A stretch of DNA of 64,000 nucleotides from Thioploca sp. (lineage in GTDB: Bacteria > Pseudomonadota > Gammaproteobacteria > Beggiatoales > Beggiatoaceae). Below are positions 1 through 8,773 of the stretch, in pieces. Location: NCBI GenBank assembly GCA_012032555.1, contig JAAUSR010000005.1:52741-116740 (forward strand), read 5' to 3'. The notes under the pieces are model-generated. The model did no database searches, was not told the origin of the DNA, and saw only the letters and a program-made list of their open reading frames with translations. The position numbers and the translations under genes are program-made. Every line of letters begins with the position of its first letter. Within the stretch, counting starts at the first letter, position 1.

Positions 1-377
1 ATGGCATTTTTCAAGAACAAGTTGCTTCCCATTCGACTGATTCGGTAGAGATACGTGGTGAAATAGCGGTGGAATCACAACATGTCGAGCAATCAGCTAA
101 TATTATCGTCGTAGTGATTTACCAATTTCCATCGTTGTTTGACAGTATCCCTCTTTTCTTTATGATCAATACAGCAAGTCAAGTAATCCCTTGGGATATG
201 AACATGGCAACTTTAATTCCCTTTCAATCAGAAGTTACTCTAGCCGCTAAACAACCGGTATTAATCTATCAAGGGCAACTGCCAGCGGGTAATTTATCTT
301 TCTATTGGGGATATCAGTTAAAAGACGGAACGCTGGTATATAATTCCAAGCCGATAATGGCAACCGTTACGGAATGA
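1..377 (+). CDS. C-terminal end of an unknown protein, cut by the window edge
   Basis: The reading frame is open from base 3 and ends with TGA at 375-377, so this is the last ~124 residues of a gene that begins to the left. The visible part is rich in beta-branched residues and ends in a beta-sandwich-like stretch (YQGQLPAGNLSFYWGYQL followed by DGTLVYNSKP). This looks like the last domain of a large extracellular or surface protein, but I do not recognise a named family. A GTG at 69 could be misread as a start, but the frame upstream of it is fully coding. A strong hairpin 45 bases downstream would end its transcript. Function unknown. Confidence 0.6.
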   Translation, partial: GIFQEQVASHSTDSVEIRGEIAVESQHVEQSANIIVVVIYQFPSLFDSIPLFFMINTASQVIPWDMNMATLIPFQSEVTLAAKQPVLIYQGQLPAGNLSFYWGYQLKDGTLVYNSKPIMATVTE

Positions 378-420
378 AATTAGCATAACTGCCGTACTAA
401 GCACGGCACGCTCATAACGA

Positions 421-455
421 AAAACCTGACCAGTCTTAAAGACTGGTCAGGTTTA
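421..455. terminator. Intrinsic terminator, probably bidirectional
   Basis: A perfect 14-bp inverted repeat (AAACCTGACCAGTC, and its complement from 441 to 454) encloses a five-base loop, TTAAA. A run of A precedes it and TTT follows it. It sits 45 bases after the stop of the partial gene and 66 bases before the Uma2 gene, as expected for a transcript end. Confidence 0.75.
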
Positions 456-520
456 GAATAACCTAATTCATTTTAGCTCCGGTCGATTTAAAACCATTAT
501 TTTACGTCAGAGGAATCGCT

Positions 521-997
521 ATGAACTGGCAAGAAGTCTGTGAACACCCCGCTCTACAAAATTTACCTTTTAAAATAGAATTAAACGCTAACGGACAAAT
601 TCTCATGTCGCCCGTTAAAGTATTACATTCCTTATATCAAGGAAAAATTGAATATTTTCTCCGCGCTCTATTACCATTGGGGGAAACATTACCAGAATGT
701 GCAATTAAAACCGCCCAAGGTACCAAAGTTGCTGATGTCGCTTGGGTATCAATCGAACGACTAGCCATTATCAAATATGAAACTGAATGTTCCATCGCAC
801 CAGAAATTTGTATCGAAGTCGATTCTCAAAGTAACACCAACAAAGAAATGACTGAAAAACGTATCCTCTATTTTGAACAGGGTGCTCAAGAAGTATGGAT
901 TTGTGACCAAAATGGCCAAATGTATTTTTATAATTCTCAAGGACAATTAAGTCAATCGAAATTAGTGGCTGAATTTCCAAATAAAATTGAAATTTAG
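521..997 (+). CDS. Uma2 family (DUF820) putative restriction endonuclease-like protein
   Basis: This 158-residue protein belongs to the Uma2/DUF820 group of PD-(D/E)XK nuclease-fold proteins, common in cyanobacteria and Beggiatoaceae. The family signature is visible: an acidic residue in VADVAWVS (D72), the strand CIEVDSQSN with E99, a lysine at K113, and the closing GAQEVWICD motif. Family members are usually 180-200 residues, so this one is slightly short at the N-terminus. The start is supported by AGAGGA about eight bases upstream of the ATG at 521. No methylase or other partner is adjacent, so it appears to be an orphan. Nuclease activity is inferred from the fold only; biological roles in this family are largely unknown. 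Confidence 0.85.
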   Translation: MNWQEVCEHPALQNLPFKIELNANGQILMSPVKVLHSLYQGKIEYFLRALLPLGETLPECAIKTAQGTKVADVAWVSIERLAIIKYETECSIAPEICIEVDSQSNTNKEMTEKRILYFEQGAQEVWICDQNGQMYFYNSQGQLSQSKLVAEFPNKIEI

Positions 998-1001
998 CGA
1001 G

Positions 1002-1125
1002 GTAGGGTGCGTTACTAACGTACCCTACTTGCTGGCTCAGCCGAGTAGCCGAGTAGGGTGGGCACCGCCCACCCTAAATGGTGTCTAAGCCGAGTCTTAA
1101 TGGTGGTGGGCAATGCCCACCCTAC
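1002..1125. repeat. Cluster of three short palindromic repeats (GTAGGGTGGGC family)
   Basis: Three related palindromes lie head to tail at 1002-1028, 1053-1076 and 1102-1125. Each has the arms GTAGGGTGGGC and GCCCACCCTAC or a variant around a short centre; the first is the most diverged. The same palindrome recurs at 14699-14723 and 52686-52710, with a degenerate copy at 52966-52997. Related repeats are scattered through Beggiatoaceae and cyanobacterial intergenic DNA. Such hairpins could end or stabilise transcripts, but no function is shown here. Confidence 0.8.
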
Positions 1126-1201
1126 TTTTTTAGGCTTAACTTAATGGCAGTGACCCTACTTGCTGGCTCAGTTACAACAGCTACAGAAACTGGCTAAGTC
1201 C

Positions 1202-1226
1202 GTTAATTAGTTAATTAGTTAATTAA
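1202..1226. repeat. Short 8-bp tandem repeat (TTAATTAG)
   Basis: Three tandem copies of TTAATTAG, the last incomplete, overlap the 3' end of the EF-hand gene on the opposite strand. The repeat supplies stop codons in several frames. It is probably slippage-prone filler. Confidence 0.6.
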
Positions 1227-2089
1227 TGTCTGCGGAAATTTCCATTCTTTTGGTATCTAGTTCCGGGATAACTTTTCTCATTTATCCAGTTGTTATAAAG
1301 TTTGTTGTTAATCATTTCATGATGATGAAGTTTCTTCAGGGTTAATTCTTTTGCTAAAATAACCCCATTAGCATCCAAATCAAATTGGTCAAACATGGGC
1401 ACATTGTTAACAAACTCTTCTTTGGAAATTAAACCATCTTGGTCATTGTCTAACCGACTGAAATGTGCTCCACAACCGAATTTATTATATCCAACCAGTG
1501 GTGTTTTTGGTGTTTTTTTAGCAACTTGTAATTCCTCATGAGTTAGGAAACCATCTGCGTTAGTATCAGCGCTGTCAAAAAATTCACTTTGTAATGCCTG
1601 CACTTCATCTTGTGTAATTTGCCCATCCCCGTTGAGGTCAAGTGGGGTGATAACTTGAGCTACATTATCATCACTTAGCACAGTTGTTGGTTCTGCTGTA
1701 TTGGTTTCTGTCGTTACTTCTACTATATCTTCTGTTGTTGTCGGTGGTATTGTACTTGTTGTTATCGTCGGTGTGGATTCAGTCATGTCGACTTCTATTG
1801 TGGGTGTTGTGGTGATATCTTCTTCTATTGTGGGTATCGGTGTTATTGTATCTTCTTCTATCGTCGCTTCAGTGGTATCCTCTTCCGTTATAGACTCAGT
1901 AGTGTCTTCTGCTGTTATGAATTCTACTGTGTTTTCTTCTCCCCCCTCGGTACTCGCATGACAAGTAGAACATTCACCATTATAATTTGGATGAGCTGAG
2001 ATCACAGTGGGAAAAACTAAGAGACTTAATACACTTAGTGTTGATAGAAATGAATGTACCAGAACATCGTACTTTGCCCTAACAAACAT
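1223..2089 (-). CDS. Exported EF-hand protein with a CxxCH motif and a Thr/Glu-rich linker
   Basis: The 288-residue product starts with a signal peptide (hydrophobic core about residues 12-31, then SAHPN). Right after it is a single CxxCH motif (C40, C43, H44), the signature of covalent haem c attachment. Residues about 50-145 are a low-complexity linker of Thr, Glu, Ile and Pro repeats. Four EF-hand calcium loops follow: LDLNGDGQITQDEV (D151 onward), ADTNADGFLTHEEL (D175), LDNDQDGLISKEEF (D214) and a degenerate FDLDANGVILAKEL (D237). GAGG precedes the ATG at 2089. It is probably periplasmic or surface-exposed and calcium-binding. Haem binding is inferred from one motif and could be wrong; a structural disulfide is the alternative. 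No redox partner is adjacent. Confidence 0.75.
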   Translation of the reverse strand: MFVRAKYDVLVHSFLSTLSVLSLLVFPTVISAHPNYNGECSTCHASTEGGEENTVEFITAEDTTESITEEDTTEATIEEDTITPIPTIEEDITTTPTIEVDMTESTPTITTSTIPPTTTEDIVEVTTETNTAEPTTVLSDDNVAQVITPLDLNGDGQITQDEVQALQSEFFDSADTNADGFLTHEELQVAKKTPKTPLVGYNKFGCGAHFSRLDNDQDGLISKEEFVNNVPMFDQFDLDANGVILAKELTLKKLHHHEMINNKLYNNWINEKSYPGTRYQKNGNFRRH

Positions 2090-2266
2090 AGTTATTACCT
2101 CATTCGGTTAGTTTCACAAAAAAAGATGGGATATGATAATTTTTCTCAATTCAGTAACTATAACTAATTAAGTCACTCATTTTTAGAAAAAAGTAACTAC
2201 TACCATGAGAGTGAGGATAAATTAAAATTGTAGAGAAAGTTTGAAGAAAATGTGAAATTTTTAGGT

Positions 2267-2437
2267 TCACTCTTTACGCAATCGCTGAATGACAACACTA
2301 ATAAACGTACCTAACCGCCACAAATCGGTGTTAACAGATTCATGTTCTCCCAACAAAACCAGCGCGTCAGCATAACGTTACTGTTCTAAACCAGCTCTTA
2401 ATTCAAACAGTTCTTCCATTGGGGGTGCTCTGATGTT
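2267..2437 (-). pseudogene. Remnant of a DUF29-associated small protein gene
   Basis: Reading the minus strand from an ATG at 2419 gives MEELFELRAGLEQ, a TAA stop, then RYADALVLLGEH and a tail ending at a TGA at 2267-2269. The motif LFELRAGLEQxRYADAL-LLGE resembles short proteins found with DUF29 genes in cyanobacteria and Beggiatoaceae; one in-frame TAA stands where CAA would be expected. The rest of the 475-base gap (2090-2565) shows nothing else I recognise. Confidence 0.4.
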
Positions 2438-2565
2438 AGGAATGGAATATTAGTGTTCTGGTAAAATGCGGGTAAATTATCTTTTCATCACCTGAGTTTG
2501 ATGACAACACCACAATTTAAACTCCATAAATTGTAAACTATTCACCGAGAAATTCTGCTAACAAT

Positions 2566-3285
2566 TTAAGGAGCGTGCAATGCCTGTTTTTCCACCATTT
2601 CCAAACTGGTATGACGGATATCTTTCCCTTTGACTAAATAAATTAGATATTCACAAATATTACGTGAATGTGCGGCAATACGTTCCAGAGCACGTGCTGA
2701 CCACAAAATGTTTAATATCACTGGAATAGTGCGTTGATCTTCCATCATGTAAGTCAGCAATTGACGGCTAATACTTTCATATTCACCATCAACTTTAATA
2801 CTTTCATGAATGACTTGCAATGCTGATTCTGTATCCAGACGTGCAAAAGCATCGAGAGCATTATGTAACATACTGCAAACATAATCTCCAAGATGGTTGA
2901 CAGCAATAAAGTATTTGTCTGAAGCTTCACCTTCCATTTGTAAAGCCATTTGAGCAATATGTTCAGCTTCATCACCAATTCGTTCTAGATCAGTAATGGT
3001 CTTGATAACAGCCATCACGAGACGGAGGTCAATCGCTGTAGGTTGTCGACGTGCAATAATAATTCGGCTTTCCTCATCAATCGTTACTTCTAAAGCATTA
3101 ACTTTATAATCACTTGTCGCAACTTGCCTAGCGAGATGGTAATCACGTGTCACAAGCGCAGTGATAGCATTGGCTAATTGCTCTTCTACCAAACCACCCA
3201 TACTGAGAAATTGGTTACGCAATTCACTCAGTTCGATGTTGAACTGGCGTGAAATATGATGTTGTGTAAATCCTTCTTCTTTCAT
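2566..3285 (-). CDS. phoU: Phosphate-specific transport system accessory protein PhoU
   Basis: PhoU is a cytoplasmic helical-bundle protein that links the PstSCAB transporter to the PhoR/PhoB sensor and damps the Pho regulon. The 239-residue product has the typical two three-helix repeats. Each repeat carries an acidic metal-binding motif: DLERIGDEAEHIA in the first, and a diverged ALERIAAHSRNICEY in the second. The frame is open further upstream to 3381 but that would overlap pstB. The ATG at 3285 is preceded by AAGGGG and gives the normal family length. The gap to pstB is 13 bases, so it is the last gene of the pst operon. Confidence 0.93.
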   Translation of the reverse strand: MKEEGFTQHHISRQFNIELSELRNQFLSMGGLVEEQLANAITALVTRDYHLARQVATSDYKVNALEVTIDEESRIIIARRQPTAIDLRLVMAVIKTITDLERIGDEAEHIAQMALQMEGEASDKYFIAVNHLGDYVCSMLHNALDAFARLDTESALQVIHESIKVDGEYESISRQLLTYMMEDQRTIPVILNILWSARALERIAAHSRNICEYLIYLVKGKDIRHTSLEMVEKQALHAP

Positions 3286-3298
3286 TATGATTACCCCT

Positions 3299-4138
3299 TT
3301 AGCCATAACGCCCGGTAATGTAATCTTCGGTTTGTTTTTGGGCAGGATTGGTAAATAGCGTGGTGGTACTCCCAAATTCAATCAATTCGCCCAAGTACAT
3401 AAATGCGGTATAATCAGAGACTCGCGCCGCTTGTTGCATGTTATGTGTCACAATAATGATCGTATAATCTGATTTTAACTCGTTAATTAATTCCTCAATT
3501 TTTAAAGTTGAAATCGGATCGAGTGCGGAAGCCGGTTCGTCTAATAATAACACTTCCGGTTCAATCGCAATGGCTCTGGCAATAACGAGACGCTGTTGTT
3601 GTCCCCCGGATAAGCCCAAAGCATTCTCATGGAGACGATTATTAACTTCATCCCATAATGCCGCACCTTTGAGCGATTTTTCCACGACATCATCTAAAAT
3701 CCGCCGTGTATTAATTCCTTGTAAACGTAACCCGTAAGCGACATTTTCATAAATTGTTTTAGGAAAGGGATTGGGTTTTTGGAATACCATGCCGATGCGA
3801 CGCCGTAAATCAGCTACATTAACTGCCGGATGATAAATATTTTCACCATCTAGTAAAATCTCGCCGGTAATTTTCACATCATCAACTAAGTCATTCATCC
3901 GATTAAAGCAACGCAGTAAAGTTGATTTACCACAGCCACTTGGCCCAATATAAGCGGTTACTCGCCGTTTGGGAATATGCATATTAATATTATGTAATGC
4001 TTGTTTATTATCATAAAAAAGATTTAAATTCTTGACTTCAAGGCTAATAGTTTCATGCTGCAGTTCGAAAGTTGGCTCACTCCGACCGAGTGCAGCAAAG
4101 TTGAGACTGTGTGTTCGAGCGGTATTCAGTTCAGTCAT
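3299..4138 (-). CDS. pstB: Phosphate ABC transporter ATP-binding protein PstB
   Basis: PstB powers phosphate import through the PstC/PstA channel at the inner membrane. The 279-residue sequence has a Walker A at GPSGCGKST (residues 65-73), a Q-loop in [10 protein letters not shown], the ABC signature LSGGQ (176-180), a Walker B in [13 protein letters not shown] with catalytic E201, and the switch histidine H232. The Q-loop KPNPFP and the GRYG C-terminus are typical of PstB. It lies between pstA and phoU. A TAACTGA-like direct repeat sits immediately before its start, in the 94-base gap to pstA. Confidence 0.96.
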   Translation of the reverse strand: MTELNTARTHSLNFAALGRSEPTFELQHETISLEVKNLNLFYDNKQALHNINMHIPKRRVTAYIGPSGCGKSTLLRCFNRMNDLVDDVKITGEILLDGENIYHPAVNVADLRRRIGMVFQKPNPFPKTIYENVAYGLRLQGINTRRILDDVVEKSLKGAALWDEVNNRLHENALGLSGGQQQRLVIARAIAIEPEVLLLDEPASALDPISTLKIEELINELKSDYTIIIVTHNMQQAARVSDYTAFMYLGELIEFGSTTTLFTNPAQKQTEDYITGRYG

Positions 4139-4142
4139 GATG

Positions 4143-4166
4143 CAGTTGTCAGTTATCCGTTATCCG
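4143..4166 (-). repeat. TAACTGA-type direct repeat upstream of pstB
   Basis: Read on the minus strand this is GGATAACGGATAACTGACAA and a few more bases, a degenerate tandem array of the heptamer TAACTGA. It ends four bases before the pstB ATG. Arrays of this heptamer have been described upstream of many genes in marine Beggiatoaceae genomes, where a regulatory role was proposed but not proven. Similar copies in this window are at 55211-55227 and 62641-62670. Confidence 0.6.
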
Positions 4167-4232
4167 TAATTTACTTCAGATTAGAGGTGTTATTGCTGAG
4201 GCGCATTACTAGTGAGAGGTGGTAAAAATAGG

Positions 4233-5887
4233 TTATAAGGTTTCTAAGGCTTTATATTTTTCTCGTAAGCGGTTACGTATCCAAATAGCCGTTAAATTTA
4301 AGATAATAATCACGGTCACCAAGAGGAAAGCAGTGGCGTATACCAACGGTCGAGCTGCTTCCACATTGGGACTTTGGAAACCGACATCATAAATGTGAAA
4401 TCCCAGGTGCATAAATTTGCGTTCCAAGTGTAAAAAGGGAAAATTAACATCGACGACTAATGAAGGTGCTAGCTTAACAACACCGACTAACATTAGCGGT
4501 GCTACTTCACCCGCTGCTCGGGCAATGGCTAAAATTAGGCCGGTCATGATAGCCGGGCTCGCCATGGGGATAACGACACGCCATAACGTTTCGGCTTTGG
4601 TGGCACCGAGAGCGAGACTGCCTTCCCGAATGGCACGCGGAATTCGTGTTAATCCTTCTTCGGTAGAAACAATAACAACTGGTACAGTGAGAATCGCTAA
4701 TGTTATCGATGCCCACAATAAACCCGGGGTGCCAAATGTTGGCGCCGGTAAAGCTTCGGGAAAAACCATTTATCAATATTAGCACCAATAAAGTAAACAA
4801 AGAAACCTAGTCCAAATACCCCATAAACAATGGAGGGAACGCCAGCTAAATTATTAACAGCGATACGAATAGTACGTGTTAACCACCCTTGCTTAGCATA
4901 TTCGCGTAAGTATACCGCTGCAATGACGCCAAAGGGGGTAACCATAAAAGACATGATAAAAACCATCATAATGGTGCCAAAGATAGCCGGAAAAATACCC
5001 CCTTCCGTATTAGCTTCTCGGGGTTCATCCAGCAAAAATTCTTTGACTTTTACCGTATAAAAACGCAGTTTCTCTGGGAGAGACAAGTTATTAGGGTAAT
5101 AAAATCGCACGATATTAGCTACTGGAATCTCAACTAAGCGACCATCCATAATTTCAAGGGTCAGACTATCACGATTAATTTCTTGTTTCAAATGATTAAG
5201 CCGTTGTCCAAGTAATTGATACTCAGTTTCTAAAGCGGTTTTTTGACGACTTATTTCTGCTAGTTGGATAGAATCAGATAGGTTATTTAATTCTAAACGC
5301 CGCTGATATAAACGTAGTTGTTCTAGACGATAATTAATTTTCCCAATTTCATATTTTTCAATTTGACGAATTTGGTCACGAATTGCTGAAGCACGTTGCA
5401 ATCGTTGCTGTAATTCAGTAACTGCTACAATAGCGTCTTCACTAACAATTTGACCGGTTTGTTTAACCGCTTTGAGGTAGCCGTAGGAGTTTCCCCATTC
5501 TCGTTGTTCAATCACCAGAATATCTTTGGGATATTGTCGGTTGTGTAATTGCGGTTCCAGCACCCAACGAAAATCCATTCCTAATAATTTACGATTACCC
5601 GTTTTAATTAAATAGCGGGTAACTTGTTCAGTAGTTATTTCATAGCCGGGATTATGCAGCCGTGCCGTTGGAATGGTTTCTTGATCACGGATTTCACCAA
5701 TGAGACGACTCTCTTGTCCACGAGGTTCTGTATAAACGGCTTCCATAACAGCCGTTGGCCAAAAATGGCTTAATCCACGTACTGCAATTAAAATTAATAA
5801 GCCACAGACGACCAGAATATTTACACTCACTGCCGCTGCAGTCAACCATATCCAAGGATCGCCGCTTTTCCACCAATCTTTCATCAT
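4233..5887 (-). CDS. pstA: Phosphate ABC transporter permease PstA, with a -1 frameshift
   Basis: PstA is one of the two membrane channel subunits of the phosphate importer. The two frames 5887-4703 and 4769-4233 join into one 551-residue protein at a run of five A (4761-4765 on the plus strand). One extra base there restores DKWFFPEALPAPTFGTPG. Order: an N-terminal membrane helix (about 15-38), a long periplasmic insert (about 40-290) with a predicted coiled coil, then the permease domain with the EAA loop (GSLALGATKAETLWRVVIP). Long PstA proteins of this kind occur in many gammaproteobacteria; E. coli PstA is only about 296 residues. The break lies in an otherwise clean gene inside an intact operon, so an indel error or slippage is likelier than decay. 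Confidence 0.88.
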
Positions 5888-6014
5888 ATTTTAATTTCCG
5901 TAGGAATATACCCTAAAACCCTGAGGAGGTTCCTAACAAATTGCTAAAAAATATCAGTTACCCATGAACAATATTTAATCGTCAAGCAACTGTAATTGAT
6001 ACTCAATGGTTTTT

Positions 6015-8315
6015 TCACAAAGAACTATATTGTCGTCTTAGCCGATGGCGAACAATTTCGGCAATGGTATTGAAGAAAAAGGTAAATATAAAAAGAATCA
6101 ACCCGGCTAGAAACAGAATTCGATAATGTGTACTATTCACTTCCGATTCTGGCATTTCTACCGCGATATTGGCTGCGAGGGTGCGTAATCCTTGGAAGAT
6201 ACTAAAGTCCATTATTGGGGTGTTTCCAGTTGCCATGAGGACAATCATGGTTTCACCTATCGCACGCCCCATTCCGATCATTACTGCGGAAAAAATGCCG
6301 GGACTAGCGGTCAAAATAACTACTCGAGTCATGGTTTGCCACGGCGTGGCACCTAATGCTAATGATCCCATCGTTAAGTGTTTTGGTACGCTAAATATGG
6401 CATCCTCAGCAATAGAAAAAATGTTGGGAATCACGGCTAATCCCATCGCTATTCCAACGACAATGGCATTGCGTTGGTCAAAGGCAATTCCCAGTTGAGT
6501 GGTCAACCAGTTGGGTAAGTTACTATTGAATAATCCTTTTTCTAGCGGATGTGATAGTTCAAAGGCTATCCAAGTTATTAATAATAGTATTGGAATAAGT
6601 AAAGTAGATTGCCATCCGTCTGGGATCACATAACGAATCGCACGTGGTAGACGATTCCAGCCATAAGCAAATAGTAAAACCCCACTCGGTAGTAACAAAA
6701 ATAGTAAGAATACCCCCGGTAAATTAGCTTCTATCATCGGCGCTAACCATAAACCGGCTAGAAAACCGAGGATGACAGTTGGTAAAGCAGCCATGATTTC
6801 AATAGTGGGTTTAACAATTTTGCGTATTCCCGCTGCCATAAAGTAGGCGGTATAAATGGCACCTAAAATCGCTAGTGGTGTGGCAATAATCATCGCATAA
6901 AAAGCGGCTTTTAAGGTACCAAATGCCAGCGGTGTTAAGCTAAATTTCGGTTCAAAATCGTTGCTTGCTGAGGAAGATTGCCAAATATATTCCGGTTGAT
7001 CATAGCTTTCATACCAGACTTTGCTCCACAATGCTGACCAAGATATTTCTGGATGTTCATTGTGAATTTTCCACAATTGAATTCGTCCCTGTTCATCTTC
7101 AACCAATAATCGGTCAGCACGCGGTGTCAGGGCAATCTGTTGAATGGCTATACCAGAAGTGACTGATTTAACCAGCAACGTGCGATGTGCGGTTGAATGA
7201 TAAATCCCAACTTGCCCCTGATTGTCAGCCGCGACAAAACCTTTCCGCCGTTCTTCAATGGCAATATCGACAATTGGAGCGGTTTGATGATTAAATTCTC
7301 GGATTTGTCTGAGGGTTTTATTGTTATTTGCGTCTCGTGCTGGAAACCATTGAGTAATTTTACCACTGGAATCACCTACTAATAGGGAAATATCACCGGT
7401 TAGGAATTTTAATGCCGTGATAGCTTGAGCGGCTTTGACTACTCGAATTCGTTCTAATATATGTGGAGATTTTTTATCACTAATATCAATACGTGAGATA
7501 TAACCTTCGCTATCGGCAACATAGATAAATCTTTGTGGTTTATCCAAAAGCAGGTGGGTTACCTGCGTCGATGGTGGCAACAATAAAGATAAGACACCAT
7601 CAGTGCGTTTTAAAGTGACTGATTCATCCAAAAAAGAAATTTCTTTAACCACACTGGTTAATACCAAGCGATTATCAGCCGTAATCGCCGCTAAGGTGTT
7701 AGTGGTTTCACCAAGTTGCACAGCTAAATGCCGCAATGCTTTAGTGCCAGCAACTTTATCAACTACAATCGGTTCTTCCCCAAGTGGATATTTAATACCG
7801 GGAGTAATGACTTTGACTCCATTCGGATAAGAGATATCATAGGTTTGTTTGATCACTAAAGCACGACCGTCACTTAACCCTAAAGCAATTACACCCGTTG
7901 AAAGATTAGCTATGGCTAATTGTGTCATAGTAACTGCTGCTGGCAATGGTAACGCTTGCTCGGCTATAACGCTTCCATCAGTTAATTTGAAAAAAACTAC
8001 TCGGGCTTGGTCGGTAAAACGAACACCAACTTCATTTTGTTCTTCTGCTGCTAAATAGCGGGTTTTCCCGGCTGTCGGTGCTGGAATACTAAATTGTTGC
8101 ATTTTTTCCATAGTAGCTGGCAATAGCAGGGGAAACACGACATACAACAGATAAAAGAAGATTAAGACAATAGCTATGATGACACTGATACCACCGATCG
8201 TCATGCTGTGTTGAGCAATTTTATCTTTGATCATTCGCCACTTACGACGGCGGATCGTAGCCTGATCGTAAATTGCAGATAAAACTAATGTTGGATTTGG
8301 GGAGGTCGTATTCAT
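6015..8315 (-). CDS. pstC: Phosphate ABC transporter permease PstC, long form
   Basis: This 766-residue protein is the second membrane subunit of the phosphate importer. After a cytoplasmic tail and one membrane helix (about residues 40-62) there is a periplasmic region of about 370 residues that looks like a beta-propeller, with repeated strands such as GFVAADNQGQVGIY. The C-terminal 290 residues form the permease domain, with several membrane helices and the EAA loop GSLALGATPWQTMTRVVIL. E. coli PstC is about 319 residues; extended forms are known in Pseudomonas and sulfur bacteria. It is the first pst gene of the operon; pstS, the periplasmic binding protein, is not adjacent. A possible Pho box lies 23 bases upstream of the start. 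Confidence 0.93.
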   Translation of the reverse strand: MNTTSPNPTLVLSAIYDQATIRRRKWRMIKDKIAQHSMTIGGISVIIAIVLIFFYLLYVVFPLLLPATMEKMQQFSIPAPTAGKTRYLAAEEQNEVGVRFTDQARVVFFKLTDGSVIAEQALPLPAAVTMTQLAIANLSTGVIALGLSDGRALVIKQTYDISYPNGVKVITPGIKYPLGEEPIVVDKVAGTKALRHLAVQLGETTNTLAAITADNRLVLTSVVKEISFLDESVTLKRTDGVLSLLLPPSTQVTHLLLDKPQRFIYVADSEGYISRIDISDKKSPHILERIRVVKAAQAITALKFLTGDISLLVGDSSGKITQWFPARDANNNKTLRQIREFNHQTAPIVDIAIEERRKGFVAADNQGQVGIYHSTAHRTLLVKSVTSGIAIQQIALTPRADRLLVEDEQGRIQLWKIHNEHPEISWSALWSKVWYESYDQPEYIWQSSSASNDFEPKFSLTPLAFGTLKAAFYAMIIATPLAILGAIYTAYFMAAGIRKIVKPTIEIMAALPTVILGFLAGLWLAPMIEANLPGVFLLFLLLPSGVLLFAYGWNRLPRAIRYVIPDGWQSTLLIPILLLITWIAFELSHPLEKGLFNSNLPNWLTTQLGIAFDQRNAIVVGIAMGLAVIPNIFSIAEDAIFSVPKHLTMGSLALGATPWQTMTRVVILTASPGIFSAVMIGMGRAIGETMIVLMATGNTPIMDFSIFQGLRTLAANIAVEMPESEVNSTHYRILFLAGLILFIFTFFFNTIAEIVRHRLRRQYSSL

Positions 8316-8337
8316 ATTATCATTTTAAAAAGCAATT

Positions 8338-8355
8338 ATGACCGGAATGTGACAA
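8338..8355 (-). promoter_or_regulatory. Possible PhoB box upstream of pstC
   Basis: On the minus strand the sequence is TTGTCACATTCCGGTCAT, two PhoB half-sites (TTGTCAC and CGGTCAT, consensus CTGTCAT) separated by four bases, the normal 11-base spacing. The position ahead of a pst operon is right. It lies only 23 bases from the annotated pstC start, which leaves little room for a -10 element and leader. This is a motif match by eye only. Confidence 0.4.
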
Positions 8356-8377
8356 GGACAATTATCCTATCAGAAAA

Positions 8378-8737
8378 TTAATTATCGCCAATATAAATAC
8401 AACCGCTCGTACAAGTTTCTTGAAGGGTGATTTTACATAAATTAGGCAATCTCGGTTTTAAACGCTGCCAAATCCAGCGAACGATATTTTCACTGGTTGG
8501 GTTTTCTAACCCGATTATTTCATTAAGATAATGATGATCTAATTGTTCATAGATCGGCGCAAAAGCGGTCTTAATGTCTGCAAAGTCGGTGATCCATCCG
8601 ATTTTTTCATCAACTGTTCCAGCAACATGAATGGTTACTTGGAAGGAGTGTCCATGTAAGCGCGCACATTTATGCCCAATAGGAACGTTAGGTAAATGGT
8701 GTGCGGCTTCAATACTGAATTGTTTATAAATTTCCAT
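8378..8737 (-). CDS. queD: 6-carboxy-5,6,7,8-tetrahydropterin synthase QueD
   Basis: QueD converts dihydroneopterin triphosphate to 6-carboxytetrahydropterin, the second step of queuosine/7-deazaguanine synthesis. The 119-residue protein aligns end to end with E. coli QueD. The zinc ligands are H13, H28 and H30, the catalytic cysteine is C24 (GHKCARLHGHS) and the catalytic histidine is H68 in LDHHYLN. The PTSENI motif and the LQETCTSGCIY C-terminus are also present. It lies 62 bases upstream of pstC on the same strand and may share transcription with it, although the functions are unrelated. No other queuosine gene is in the window. Confidence 0.95.
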   Translation of the reverse strand: MEIYKQFSIEAAHHLPNVPIGHKCARLHGHSFQVTIHVAGTVDEKIGWITDFADIKTAFAPIYEQLDHHYLNEIIGLENPTSENIVRWIWQRLKPRLPNLCKITLQETCTSGCIYIGDN

Positions 8738-8773
8738 AAATTGTTGGTCACTTTCCTTAAAGAGTCAAAAATT

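Noticed and set aside
1701..1961. Val/Ser-rich reading frame on the plus strand
   Set aside because: It is the antisense of the Thr/Glu-rich linker of the EF-hand protein and its composition is an artefact of those repeats.
3286..3381. Longer N-terminus for PhoU
   Set aside because: It would overlap pstB in another frame, and the ATG at 3285 has a good ribosome binding site and normal PhoU length.
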